This document shows, piece after piece, positions 51,306 to 63,334 of a DNA stretch of 64,000 bases. The notes under the pieces are model-generated. The model was not told where the DNA came from. It did not search any database and was given only the letters and a program-made list of their open reading frames with translations. The position numbers were made by a program, and so were the translations under genes. This stretch comes from Isoperla grammatica (taxonomy: Eukaryota; Arthropoda; Insecta; Plecoptera; Perlodidae). Positions within the stretch are counted from its first letter, which is position 1. Each line of letters starts with the position of its first letter. The DNA is taken from NCBI GenBank assembly GCA_945910005.1, contig OX246741.1, forward strand, positions 41,031,180 through 41,095,179. Direction: 5' to 3'.

Positions 51306-51746
51306 ACCAGCGGTACTCAAACTGCGGCCGTCCATTAACAATTTTGCGGTCCAGAGCTTTTGTGTTTTCATTAATATATTTTACTATTTTAAATGACTAT
51401 TTGTTTGCTGTAGGCCTTTATATGATAATAATATTGTATTCGTGATGAATTATGATATATCGCAAACCAACTAAACTTTACTTGGTATTTGTTACCTCTA
51501 ACGTAACGTAATATAAAATGGGTAATGCTTCGAGTTTTACGCTTTGACTCGAAAAAGCACGAAATATCTATAATAGTCGAACAAATTTTGCGCCTTCGGC
51601 GAAAAGACCTCAGGCGGCTGGGGCTTTGCCATGCCTCACTTTTCCCTGTTAACCCCCCCCCCCCCCCCCCCCAAATAATTCCTAGTTACGCTTTACTTGG
51701 ATTTTTGGAAAAGTGGCCCTCCAGGAAAAAAGTTAAGAGTACCACT
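51306..51746. mobile_element. Possible hAT-type MITE, about 440 bp
   Basis: The left end CAGCGGTACTCAAACTGCGG and the right end, read in reverse as CAGTGGTACTCTTAACTTTT, share the CAGYGGTACTC terminus typical of many hAT elements. No clear 8-bp target duplication is seen. A 20-base poly-C tract lies inside. Confidence 0.45.
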
Positions 51747-52215
51747 GACTTGGACACTATCACAGTATAATCCATAATAATCAGATGTCTCCATCCACCC
51801 ACAATTTTGCATTATGTGCATGGAGACATCTCAGCAGTGCCATGCCCATGCTTGTGAAAAATGTATATGTATGGAAAAAATAATAAAAAAAAAATTTAAA
51901 AAAAAATTAAATATTAAAATTAAACAAAGCAAATCAAGTAAAAAACATTATATACATAAAAAAAATACAAACAAATTAGATTAATATGATGGCGAAACAT
52001 GGAAGGAAAAAAATTATATAGAAAAGAGAAAACGAAAAAAAGCCGGAACTGCAATCTGGGAAGAACAAAACATTCACGTAAAAGCAACCCGAGAAGCCAC
52101 ACACGCCTTCTATCTTCTCTTCGAATCTTGAAAATCAGATGGTCTTGAAAATCTTGATCCAAGAACATTAAATTGAAAGTTGCTATCAAACTGAACCAAG
52201 AAGATTGAGGAAAAC

Positions 52216-53045
52216 TGAAAACTGAAAACAGTTGTTTGCCAAGTCATGGCTAGCCGTGTGTGGAAAGGACATGGCTAGTAGCCGTCGTGCCACATACCGC
52301 TGAGCTAGGGTAAGACGCATCCGGCCCACGTATGGCTAGCCAGTTGTTTGCCAAGTTATGGCTGGCCATGAGTGGAAATAACAAGGCTGGCATCTGTCAT
52401 GCCACATACCGCTGAGCTAGGGTAAGACTCATCTGGGCCACGCATGGCTAGCCAGATGTTTGCCAAGTCATGGCTGGCCATGAGTGGAAAGGACAAGGCT
52501 GGCATCTGTCATGCCACATACTGCTGAGCTAGGGTAAGACGCATCCGGGCCACGCATGGCTAGCCGGTTGTTTGCCAAGTCATGGCTGGCCATGAGTGGA
52601 AAGGACAAGGCTGGCATCTGTCATGCCACATACCGCTGAGCTAGGGTGAGACGCATCCGGGCCTCGCATGGCTAGCCAGTCGTTTGCCAAGTCATGGCTG
52701 GCCATGAGTGGAAAGGACAAGGCTGGCATATGTCATGCCACATACTGCTGAGCTAGGGTAAGACGCATCCGGGCCACGCATGGCTAGCCGGTTGTTTGCC
52801 AAGTCATGGCTGGCCATGAGTGGAAAGGACAAGGCTGGCATCTGTCATGCCACATACCGCTGAGCTAGGGTAAGACGCATCCGGGCCACGCATGGCTAGC
52901 CAGTCGTTTGCCAAGTCATGGCTGGCCATGAGTGGAAAGGACAAGGCTGGCATCTGTCGTGCCACATACCGCTGAACTAGGGTAAGACGCATCCGGGCCA
53001 CGCATGGCTAACCAGATGTTTGCCAAGTCATGGCTGGCCATGTGT
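52216..53045. repeat. 112-bp tandem repeat, about 7 copies
   Basis: The landmark TGAGCTAGGGTAAGAC recurs at 52301, 52413, 52525, 52637, 52749, 52861 and 52973, an exact 112-bp spacing. Each unit has the palindrome TGGCTAGCCA and the near-palindrome ATGGCTGGCCAT. A solitary related stretch (GACGCATCCGGCCCACGTAC plus GGCTAGCCAG) is at about 50806-50835. Diverged sequence with the same words continues to about 53200. Confidence 0.93.
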
Positions 53046-53599
53046 GGCTGGGATATGGCCCTCTTATGCTAGTCATGAATATAAAGTTGCATGGCTAGCC
53101 TTATCTGGGCCAGATGATGCCCATGCACAGTTTGCCAGACGCATGGCAGCCTGGTGTGTGCCTTACATGGCCCAGGCTATGGTCAAAATCGTGTGCTACA
53201 TGGGTACTGCTCCATCAAACACATGGATGAATCACGCATATGTCCAGTCCAATCCGATCTAACCTTAACATGGAAATCTCTCTTCTAATTGGCAAAGGCC
53301 GCAAGGACAACATTACTATAGAATTGAAGTTAAGTTAGTTAATTAAAATAAATTACCTTCACTCGCTATTCATCAGGCCATGTATTTATAGCTGTGTTAG
53401 CTTTGTTCTGTAATTCAATGCAGGTACACCAACCAACAGTTACTAGTTAGTACTTTATGGCTTTGTATTTTGTACCTATTTGCATCACAGAACCAGGCCC
53501 ACATAACGGTTGTTCCGCTACGATTGGTTGCTTGTTTGTTTGTTTGTTATAAATAACTGGTAAAACAGATTTGTTATTGAGTGCAAAATTCCACTGACT

Positions 53600-53690
53600 T
53601 TCTAGGGATTTCAACTCCCGTCCCTTATTTAGTTCCCACTGTTTGGACAAGCGAGTCCACCGAATGAACCATCGCGACCGGCTATTCAAC
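53600..53690 (-). mobile_element. tRNA-derived SINE-like copy
   Basis: The minus strand reads CGCGATGGTTCATTCGGTGG near 53682, an A-box-like 5' part, then GAGTTGAAATCCC near 53611 as the B box. It lies directly left of the MITE-bearing inverted repeat. Confidence 0.55.
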
Positions 53691-53701
53691 TATAATGAAT
53701 G

Positions 53702-53938
53702 TTTATTGGCTACCAAAAGAAGTACAGCACTATGAATTCCAACCATAGGTTGGAATTCATAGTCAGCCCCTACACCTAGGGGCGCCCATTGTTACCAAGG
53801 TAACAGTTGTTTCCATGTTATTTCCCATAAACAAAACAAATCCATAGCAACAATGGGTGCCCCTAGGTGTAGGGGCCGACTATGAATTCCAACCTATTAT
53901 GAGAGTCGAGTGCTGTACTTCTTTTGGTAGCCAATAAA
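53702..53938. repeat. Outer inverted repeat hosting the MITE
   Basis: Arms 53702-53731 and 53909-53938 are perfect 30-base reverse complements. The MITE occupies most of the space between them, so an older foldback element appears to have received the younger insertion. Confidence 0.85.
53748..53894. mobile_element. 147-bp MITE, copy 2, inside another inverted repeat
   Basis: Near-identical to the copy at 33888-34036, with TA on each side, which suits a Tc1/mariner-type TA target. It lies within a perfect 30-bp inverted repeat (53702-53731 against 53909-53938). Between the left outer arm and the element is an extra inverted copy of the MITE terminus (ACTATGAATTCCAACC, from 53730). Confidence 0.9.
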
Positions 53939-54269
53939 TCTGGTGGTAACAAGCTGGAGTCCCGCCACTAACAATCTTGCTTGGTCAATGGTTCTGCTCA
54001 ATCATAATGTGAACTACCGTTGCCATATATAATACATACACACCCATTCCTTACAAGAGGGGCACTAACTCACCCCTGCAGAACCCCCGATTGCTCTCGG
54101 TTAAAATTGCTTTCAAATGTTTTGAAACTGTCAAAAAGTAAACTAAAACATTTCATCCCCTACAGAATCTCTTTCGTATAAATGTTTCTCTGTATACTTA
54201 CAAATATTCCGTTTTTCAAATTACCTAATTAAATTGTGAATGGTGTGTTAGAAGTTACATTAGGTCATT

Positions 54270-54435
54270 TGAAAAGAAGGAAATATATATTGGAACAGAG
54301 CAACATTTAGAAGAAAGAGAATTACATTGTCTAGACTCTAGGGGATGACATAATATATTGGTATTCTTTTTGGACATTTCAAGCATTTTGAAGCAATTTT
54401 AACCGTCAGAAATCGGGAGTTCCGCAGGGTGGCTC
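54270..54435 (+). pseudogene. Decayed RT-like dispersed repeat fragment
   Basis: The plus-strand frame near 54404-54432 reads NRQKSGVPQGGS, which resembles the conserved GVPQG box of LINE reverse transcriptases. About 40 bases earlier FFLDIS (near 54365-54382) resembles the catalytic A box. The two are too close together for an intact enzyme and are separated by stops, so this is an internally deleted relic. It matches the left flank of the 49-bp satellite at about 34410-34550. Confidence 0.5.
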
Positions 54436-57400
54436 GAGCGAGAGTTTAGGTCAGTCGTCCTACTGAATAGTAGTTGTCATTTAGTGCTAATATTCTAACA
54501 ACTAGACGCACAGAGAAGATAAGTGCCCACGAGGTGGATCTACACAGAACCTGGCACGCAATGCCCACAGAATATTGGGCAAGCGCAGAACAAACGCTTT
54601 GGTAATTGGTTTTATTTAAACATCACTACAATGGTGTTGTAAACGTAATTATATAAACCACGTAACACGCCTGCCCTGCACATGCACGGTCATGCTTCTT
54701 TTGGAATACATTATCAGAGAAATTATTTCACTCAGGATCGGCTTTCACCACACTTCTTAAAAATTCGCACTATTTCTTAACACATTGCCCCAATCTATCC
54801 ACGTACTGGAGATACGTTAGTTAAATGTTGTTACTATCGTCATGAATTGTTGGTATTTTAGTTGCCACATATTTATTTCACGTAAAATCACATTACACTT
54901 GTGCTTGCTGTATATGTAAAGTAAACACACATAATGGAAATTCTACGTAATCTTTAATATCAATGCTGTATAATTTGCATCATTTTAAAGTTAAACCTTC
55001 ACCTACATATAGTATGGATAATGGATGTGACGACAATGGTTTAATATTTACTAATGATATTGGGAAAGATGACCAGGAATTTGGCAATGAATTACTAATT
55101 GTGTCTGTACGATATGAAGTATCAGCTAATAGCTTTTACGTTTCCGCTAGTTTTCAAGGTCAAACAGATGGCACATCAAACATTGTTGAATAAGGCGTAT
55201 TTTTTTTTAACTTTAACACGCATGACTGAATAGGTTATTAATTGTGAAATAATACCTTGGCTGATAAAAACGTAGGAACTTGACCGTTTCAACTTTCCAT
55301 TGGCTAACTTAAGACCTTCAGCACAGATCGAACACACAAGAAATGAACAAACCCCACTAATGAACGTATGTACTGTATAATTATCATTATTCAACACACT
55401 TTCTCGGTTCGATGTTTACAACCGAAGATAAAACAAAGTTCGAATACAACACTGCTTGTGTTTCCATCCTGTATGGCCATTGTTAGCACAATCTCGCTCG
55501 AGTGAGGAATGTTCAGTTCATGAAAGTGATTTCAAGAAAAGCTTTCTACAGTGAATACGATTAATCGCCTGTGGTTAGCGGATGTAAATAATTGATCAGA
55601 CAAAGATATTCATTCGATAGTTTCAGCTGGGATTGGGTTCGATAAAAACGTTCGCATGCGATATATTTCGCGATTTCGTTCTTAATCACGCACTACAACG
55701 CTCGAGAAGTTTCTTGACCTACGATCAATTAAAAGATATCACGCGGAAACTAATTCATGTCAGTAACTGGTACAAATCTGTGTTTTCAACGGTAACATTT
55801 AAAAAAAATATATATATACTACCGGAAGAAAGTGAATGAAAAGGGTGTTAATAAAATTGAAACTCCCCGTTTTCACTCAATATATATTTAGTGAACGTGA
55901 TCTTGTACATTTATCTGAATCACTTCCGATGAGAAACTCAAGATTAAACCCAATGACGACTCAAAAGAATTAATGTAGGTACGAAAGCAATTATTTCGAA
56001 AGGGAAAACATGACGTTTCACGGAACGCCCAACAAAAAACAAAACTGTTCTGTCCGTGTTTCATGTTTGGTATGTTGGTAACCTCCCTCGCCGAACTCAT
56101 TCTTCTTTGCCAACACAAAAACTGACACTCGCTCAAAAACATTTCTGGGTGTAGCCAAATAAAACAAGAGTCAAACGTCACGAGAGTAAAACGATAAAAC
56201 AGTTGATGAGTCGGTGTTAGGCGGCGCAAAGCCCCGTTTAACCTTTCCGGAACTTCATTACATCTCCGCTACTTACGTAGACAATACGTACATAAACGTG
56301 CGTTACGCTAATAGCAATTCCCGCATTACAATTGATTTCACTTGCAAATCATTGTGCAGTTACTTGTTGAATGTGTCTAAGTGAGTAAATATACAAACAA
56401 CACATCGAACATACTAATTACCGCCGAGTTAGTTCTTAGGATCGTTCGTTGCAGCTGGAAGTGTAAAACGGGTTGAGAACAAACGGAAGACAATCCATAG
56501 CCAGAGAAGTGCATCATAATTGTTAGCCCTTCGGAGAAAGTCAACGACCTGAAGTTCAATAAAGACAACGTGGAAAGTAAGTCAACAGGTCTAGCGCGTG
56601 CCAACTTTGAGGGGTGCCACAGGGTTGTTTACTGTCTCCGCTTCTATTCACAAATAATCTTATAGATGGCGTTGAATTGTCCGCGATGTGACTACAACCA
56701 CAACGGGACATCAATATTGTTGCACTCTACTTCAAAGCGTGCGATGACACGTTCAATTGAATGTAATCCGTGCGGTACTGTTCTCGTCGTGGCTATTACT
56801 TCACGTTCACGACGTTCTCCATAAAGGCGGAGTTTCTTCATAGAACGAAATGACAAGACATATGTTCTATTTTCTCTCGATTTTGATGTGCCATGAAATT
56901 GAATCTTTATACTCGAGCTGAGAAGAAGAAAGAAACGGGCACACGCCTAACGGTTACGACATACGACGAACGGTGACGAACGGTGGTTTGCTTTGATGGC
57001 AGAAGACACATTACACGCTGCACAGATACAACAGTAAGATGAAGCAACGCGGGCGGTATCCTGGGGTGCACAATATGGTATTGTGCTCATGGCTTGAAGC
57101 AACTACAAGTAACTCCCAATAGCTGAGGACGCACACTAAGGCAATGTGTGTTATAAAACTCTCGATACGAAGAAGTTTTTTAAACAATGGCTAAGTAAAT
57201 GATAAAGAAAAAGTAATTTAATATTTCATTATCAATTCCTAGAAAAAAATACTTTGAGAAAGGTTATCCACAACAAAACTATTTCCACTATCTTATTTAG
57301 TGAGAGGTGGTCACATACGTATCCATACACGCACCAAACACACGCATATACTTCTCTACAACTCTGATAAATCCAAGCGTTTCCCGGTCTACCTCTTGAC

Positions 57401-60400
57401 TTCCTACCTTCAGTATCTCATTCTTATTGCTGCAGCAAATCCTTGGCGTTACATTTTCTTTGCAACCAACTGCCAACTCACCTTAGTTGTTTACTTCGTC
57501 CATATTTACTAACGAGGCTCAAGGACATAAGTAATTATGGTACTATTTGCTAGGATAATTGTTAATTGTTATTATTTCGGCGTGTAATTAGTATGCTTGG
57601 AAAGGGAAATAATACTCTACTCGCTTCACATTAAACGAGGCTACGGACACAAATATAACCTGAACACGAGAGAACTATTATATTGGCATACTTTAGATCG
57701 TGAGTGATACGAATAAAAGAAATTTCAAGTTCTTCACTAAATGGAACCAGATGCAGAAAGTTCTGCCGAAAATAATTAATACAAGTTTTTGTATTTAGTG
57801 AAATGTAGTATTTCCTACTTGATAGCGACAGAGATGCATATCTTAACAAAATTCGTGTCCAAAGAAGTTTAAATGCGTCCGTCCGCTTCTCGGAAATGGA
57901 TTCGTGCATAGCGTGGCGTGCTTCATTTAACAACTTGCATTAGTCGAAACTAATTTCGACCTTACATCAGTAAGGTTAAAACTTTGTGAACAGTCTCTCC
58001 CTCGACTCACCCCTTTCATACCACGCTGTGTCCTATTCATTCATATAGATTCCTGGAAATAAGGAGTTTAAAAAATAAACAGGAAGTTCGTCTTAGTTAA
58101 ACGAGATATTTTATGGCGTTTCCGTATTACCTTGTTTTTTATGAGATTATGACGGAAACATATGGTTGGTCTGTACGCATGATATTTTTACCGTCACTTG
58201 AATTATGAGGGCTGTCATTGTGCTGTGTACAAAGCACTTGGCCGGCCAGCTCTATTATTGCCTGTCGATATGAGTGGGACGGCCTATGACGCACACTCTT
58301 AGTCTTATCTAGCTGGTAGTGTCATGGCAACATGGTAACACCCAAGCCCTTCAAAACCGACAAAGGTTCTCACTTCATGCCGTAGCACGCACAAGGCACA
58401 TAAGATATCTCTACCGTGGTAAATTGATGTAAGTAAGACAAATTGCTCTTACGACAAACATAACGTTCAAGGTTTGATTCAAATTTGAATAAAGGAAAGC
58501 AATTTACTTTGTGAATGAAAGCGGAAGGTTTCAAAAGATGTAGAGTTGATTTTTTTTTTGTTGAATTGAAGCCTTGCGAACCCAAGTATAGACCCAAATC
58601 AAATGGTGATTTCGTCTCTTGGATTCATATTTTTTAATACAACATTAACTCATCTATTTTACCAGACTCTACCCGTGCTAAAATTATAACTTTCGTAAGG
58701 GAACCTATTGCCAGAAATACACTAAGGTGGAGCATTAAAGTGGAAGTACTCCAGAATGCAATTAAATTTACCCAACACGGAAGCGCAAGCCCACTCATTT
58801 TCTAGCAAGGCGCATTGACTCTGCAGCAAGGACAGGACGAGGAAGGATAACTAAATAGAGTAGACATCAAATAAACAAATACGCGGGTACCAACAAAGAT
58901 TCTATAAATTCGCAAAACAGAACGCAAAATAACAATTCCTCGACCAGCTCGCGTCTACCATTAGATGCACCCAAGAACAAATTTAAGACCAGCTCTAAAT
59001 TTGCAATACAAATACGAAACTTTGCAACATTGTACGGTTATGACAAAGAGGCTTAATAAAATATATGTGAATATAGAAAATACTAATGATCGCCTTAGTT
59101 CGAAGCATCTTACGACTCCGTCTCGATTATAAGAGTGGAGCTATTTGGAAACTAAAATAACGCACCTGGTTCCCCACGACGCATCAGCCACACAACTCAG
59201 TCGTCTATTTTAACTGTCGCAGCTCTCTTGGCATCTTCTCCAGATCTAACTCTGTCTCCACCAGAAGCGCAATACGAGACACGTTTGAGATGTTGGTGTG
59301 ACGAGAAGTGGTCTCTCTCACATCAATGGAGAAAGCTCTGCTATATGAAGGTGTAAACCGTCTTATCAACGGAGCTCAGATCTGTGTGGTTCACCGAGGG
59401 ACAAAGAGGTCCTTGAGGAATTAATTGTAGCAGATTATCTAGCGAGGAGTCATATACCATTGTCACCGCGTGGAAGATAATCGCAAACTATTATAAAAGT
59501 GAAAATAGCTTTAGCCTTGCTCTACATTTTTGGCAATTCTTTAACTTATTTCGTACGTGAATTCATCAGAGCTTCTGGAACATCAATTAAGAAGAAAAAT
59601 AACTTCATTAGAATTAAATAACATTTTATTTTTGATGCCATGAAAAGTAGTGAGGCGTGCATATAAAAGTACTACTACTGTAATCCATTTTAAGTCCTCG
59701 ACAAAAAATATTGCGCCAGCTTAAAAATAAATTCTATGCTCAATATTCGTATTACGGCCTCTATCAGAGACATAGTTGTAATAAGTCGGATGTATATTGA
59801 AACTTTTGAATATGATTTTTTAAAGATACAATATTTCTGAGAAGAAACATATAATTAAACCCAGTAATTAGGTAAAACATAATGTGGAAGTAACGAAATC
59901 AACCTATGGATCTCTAGCTTGTTGCTCAGTTCACGTCCAGACCACCTGCGCTGGCAATCAGACAGCTGACTGAAAGACTCGGTATATCTACAGAACGCGC
60001 AAAGACTTCCGGAAGAATATCTAATTATGTAAACAATAGCGGTTGGCGTAAAAAATGTCAACAAGTCTATTCAAGCCAAAATCCAAATATAATAATATGT
60101 AAATGAAATCGCGTTATGTTATTTATTGAGTGAATTGAAATCACCCCCACAAACCAGTATCGAACTTCTAATAACAACGAGTGGGCGTATATAATAAATA
60201 TTGAGTGTTTCTTCACTTATCACTCTTGAGGTCATTCACTCCTCTGCCCTCGCCAATTTCAACAAGACGATAGTCCGGGCTCTTATTCGCGCAGCAACAC
60301 ACACCTGTATAATTGAACAATTCCAAGAAATGCGAAACAAAAAACTCTTACATAATTATTCACCTCAGAGAAAAAGTAATTAGTGCCCAGGTTATCTGCC

Positions 60401-62594
60401 CAGCACTGAGCCCATGCCCGACCTTGGGGGCTAAAGACGTATAAAATGAGGCTTGAATGGGGAAATGAATGCAACGAAATGTCTGACGCGTCGCGTGCAG
60501 GTTTACTTCCAAACATTTGCATCGTCTCGTGAGGACTTACACATTAGTAGCTGGGTAAATGCTTTTATACGCTTTTGTTATTTAAATGATTATACGCCTG
60601 GGTGCACAAGTTTTTGATAGAACCCCTTCTTAGAAATTTTCCCATTTCCACGTACGAGTACAATTATTCGTATATTAAATTATAATTCCTTACCTCAAAA
60701 GCAATCAGTCATTCATTCATTCATGCAGTATAGTAACAAAACTATGGCTCAAAGCACCCTTAGCATTTTTTTTAGTAGGTAGGCCTACTGAATACCGTAT
60801 TCGTATCGATTTGTCTGACTATATTAAACAAACGAGCCACTATATCGATCTAGTCGTATCTTATCTATACACAGATGTTGATTCAACTACCGGATAGTGC
60901 TGACGAAAGTAAATGCAGCAGTCTTACTTTATATAACCAACGTACACCTAAATATGGGTACTGAACTGAGTCAACTCCAAACAATTTGTAAAATATAATA
61001 GTCACTTTGTTCAAGGTCATATCGAGTCCTTCACCTTGTCCAAACTAATGACCGGTATTATGACTTCCAACTAAATGTTTAGGTTTATATAACTTGACGT
61101 CAACGGTTCTGATTGGTGGTTGCCATGGTAGAAACAAGTTCGCGGACACTTGTACATGTAGTTACAAGTACAAGACAAGGCATAAGCAATATCAATGCTA
61201 ACCTATTTAAAATAATTGCTCATATAAAATAGACGTATACACACAAATGTTCAACATTTGTGATCGTGATCATAAACAGCATTCAAACAGAAACCCAGAG
61301 CTCCACTTTTAGTTATATTGTTTTATCCGAATCTAAAACTATAACAGTAAAGTGTATTGTACATTACACTTCTTGATATATTTACTTTGAAATACACATT
61401 CAAATAAAAGCACAGATTTTATGCTATATACGCACCGGTAATATGAAACATTAGCATAATTCTTTATTACATATTCATTATTGATGGTGATGTATAAGTT
61501 ATTATACATAATATAGCAACCAAAGGAGGAATTTCTTTATGAGGCAAATAAACTTAATATAATATACTCCATACATGATTAACATCTACTTAAAATGTTC
61601 AATTAAAATTCGCAGACGTAAACATGTTCGATAATTGCATCCATCCTATTACAGCGTTGCCACGTTTGCCGCGCTTAAATTGCAACAACGTGCAACGTGA
61701 CAGAACTCTCAATAGGCTTGACCGTGTACGTAAATATGACTCAGAATAATAATGGTTGCGTAAGAAGTGACAATACCAGTGCTCCCTTTCGTCGTGGGAA
61801 AGATAAAACAACTTCAAGGCCGAACGTATGAAGCCAACATGTCTAGGTAAAGCAAAGCTAGAATTGGGTATTTTTTAAATGCAATTTGTAACAATTTTAT
61901 TTCATAATTTGACGTGACTCTTTTACGTGTCCAAAGAATGCTACAACTGAAACCACCAGTAAAACCATCTTAAAGATGGGGGTGAAAGAGATGACCGAGA
62001 CACATTGAAAGGTAATTGACAAAATTCTTTCAATATTGTTAGTTTCCCAAGTTATAAACATTATTTCATTTTCTCTTGTTTTTGTGTTTGCCCAAATAAA
62101 GAACTACGCAAGGGTCACCTTGTACTGTTTGCCCTGCTAGTGCTTGTATAATCTCCAAAACTAACAAAACATTATAAAAAGGCCACATCAAATTATGCAT
62201 GTGCCTATGATCAATAACTATTTCCCCCTCATCTTTACGTTAAATTTAAATAAAAATAAATAAGCACATTCGTATTTATTGCCTGATTTTCAGGGGGAAA
62301 CATTTATATCGTTATTTGCTTTTCTTTTCACTGCAGCCTATTTACTTTCTGAGGTATCTACGGTGGCCAGCAGTGTATTATATATTTATTGTCACTAGGC
62401 AATCACAGGTTATGGCTCTACAGTAAATGCGGGAATCCATCCAAGCACATTACAGCAGTTTACACAAAAGAAAAACAACTGTTACAAGACTATTATCTTC
62501 TGAATGAAATCTAACATTGAGCGTTTACGTGGGGATCCCACTAGAGAAGAGAACAGGGTAAGCGTCTCCAACCTAGGGCTGAACCATTAAGATA
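54436..62594. other. Intronic DNA left of the splice-site minisatellite
   Basis: AT-rich. ORFs stay under 115 codons and none resembles a known family. No arrays until 62595. A minor-isoform exon or enhancer here could not be recognised by eye. Confidence 0.4.
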
Positions 62595-63132
62595 GGTACT
62601 CACATTGTTGCCTAGCTTGTCAGCAGTATCATTATAACAGTGTACTCACATTGTTGCCTAGCTTGTCAGCAGTATTATTATAACAGTGTACTCACATTGT
62701 TGCCTAGCTTGTCAGCAGTATTATTATAACAGTGTACTCACATTGTTGCCTAGCTTGTCAGCAGTATTATTATAACAGTGTACTCACATTGTTGCCTAGC
62801 TTGTCAGCAGTATTATTATAACAGTGTACTCACATTGTTGCCTAGCTTGTCAGCAGTATTATTATAGCAGTGTACTCACATTGTTGCCTAGCTTGTCAGC
62901 AGTATTATTATAGCAGTGTACTCACATTGTTGCCTAGCTTGTCAGCAGTATTATTATAGCAGTGTACTCACATTGTTGCCTAGCTTGTCAGCAGTATTAT
63001 TATAGCAGTGTACTCACATTGTTGCCTAGCTTGTCAGCAGTATTATTATAGCAGTGTACTCACATTGTTGCCTAGCTTGTCAGCAGTATTATTATAGCAG
63101 TGTACTCACATTGTTGCCTAGCTTGTCAGCAG
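62595..63132 (-). repeat. 46-bp minisatellite spanning the exon A 5' splice site
   Basis: About 11.7 head-to-tail units with an exact 46-bp period. On the minus strand each unit carries 23 bases identical to the end of exon A, through GGCAACAAT, followed by 23 intronic bases starting GTGAGTAC. The rightmost copy is the real exon-intron junction. Donor G positions are 63109, 63063, 63017, 62971, 62925, 62879, 62833, 62787, 62741, 62695, 62649 and 62603. Units fall into two blocks: the left ones read ATAACAG and the right ones ATAGCAG on the plus strand. Extending exon A through the first intronic unit meets TAA six codons in (V S T L L stop). Confidence 0.95.
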
Positions 63133-63334
63133 CGAGAGTCTCGATGTAGTAGGTCCACTCCAGCGAGCGAAGGTAGAGGTGATGCCAGCGACTCTCCAGG
63201 CGTTGAGCGACGCGCGCCGCGTCGGTAGCGTCGTAGCGGCGTCGAGAACGCGCGTCAGTGTGGGAGATACGTTCACACAGCTTCACCACCGAGCAGACTA
63301 TCTTGCCATGGGACTCTACGTCACGCTGTAGCAC
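63110..63334 (-). CDS. klar: Exon A of KASH/Klarsicht-like protein: spectrin-like helix
   Basis: Internal exon of 75 codons in phase 0, starting VLQRDVESHGKIV and ending AADKLGNN. The acceptor is a pyrimidine-rich run ending TTGTTGTAG just right of 63334; the donor is AAT|GTGAGTAC at 63110/63109. The peptide is helical and charged. It carries LCERISH near residues 19-25, RRRYDATDAARVAQRLESRW near 31-50 and LYLRSLEW near 53-60. The RW...LRSLEW pattern is typical of spectrin-type repeats close to the C-terminus of insect KASH proteins (Klarsicht, nesprin/MSP-300). These sit in the outer nuclear membrane and couple nuclei to motors. The exon is GC-rich against AT-rich flanks. Both of its splice sites are copied in neighbouring tandem duplications. 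It cannot be the first exon, because the codon before GTG is TAG within the acceptor. The family assignment is from memory of the fold and motifs; exon status is firmer than the name. Confidence 0.7.

Larger units (their letters stand above)
12050..63109 (-). other. 51-kb intron between exons A and B
   Basis: The GT donor is at 63109 and the AG acceptor at 12050. Phases are compatible (0/0), so direct splicing is possible, but a small exon with length divisible by three could be hidden inside. The intron holds almost all the satellite arrays and transposon debris of the window. No other ORF in it looks conserved. Confidence 0.55.

Noticed and set aside
62595..63132. Short exon repeats encoding a repeat protein domain
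   Set aside because: The period 46 is not a multiple of 3 and the unit contains TAA in the exon frame, so it does not extend the protein.
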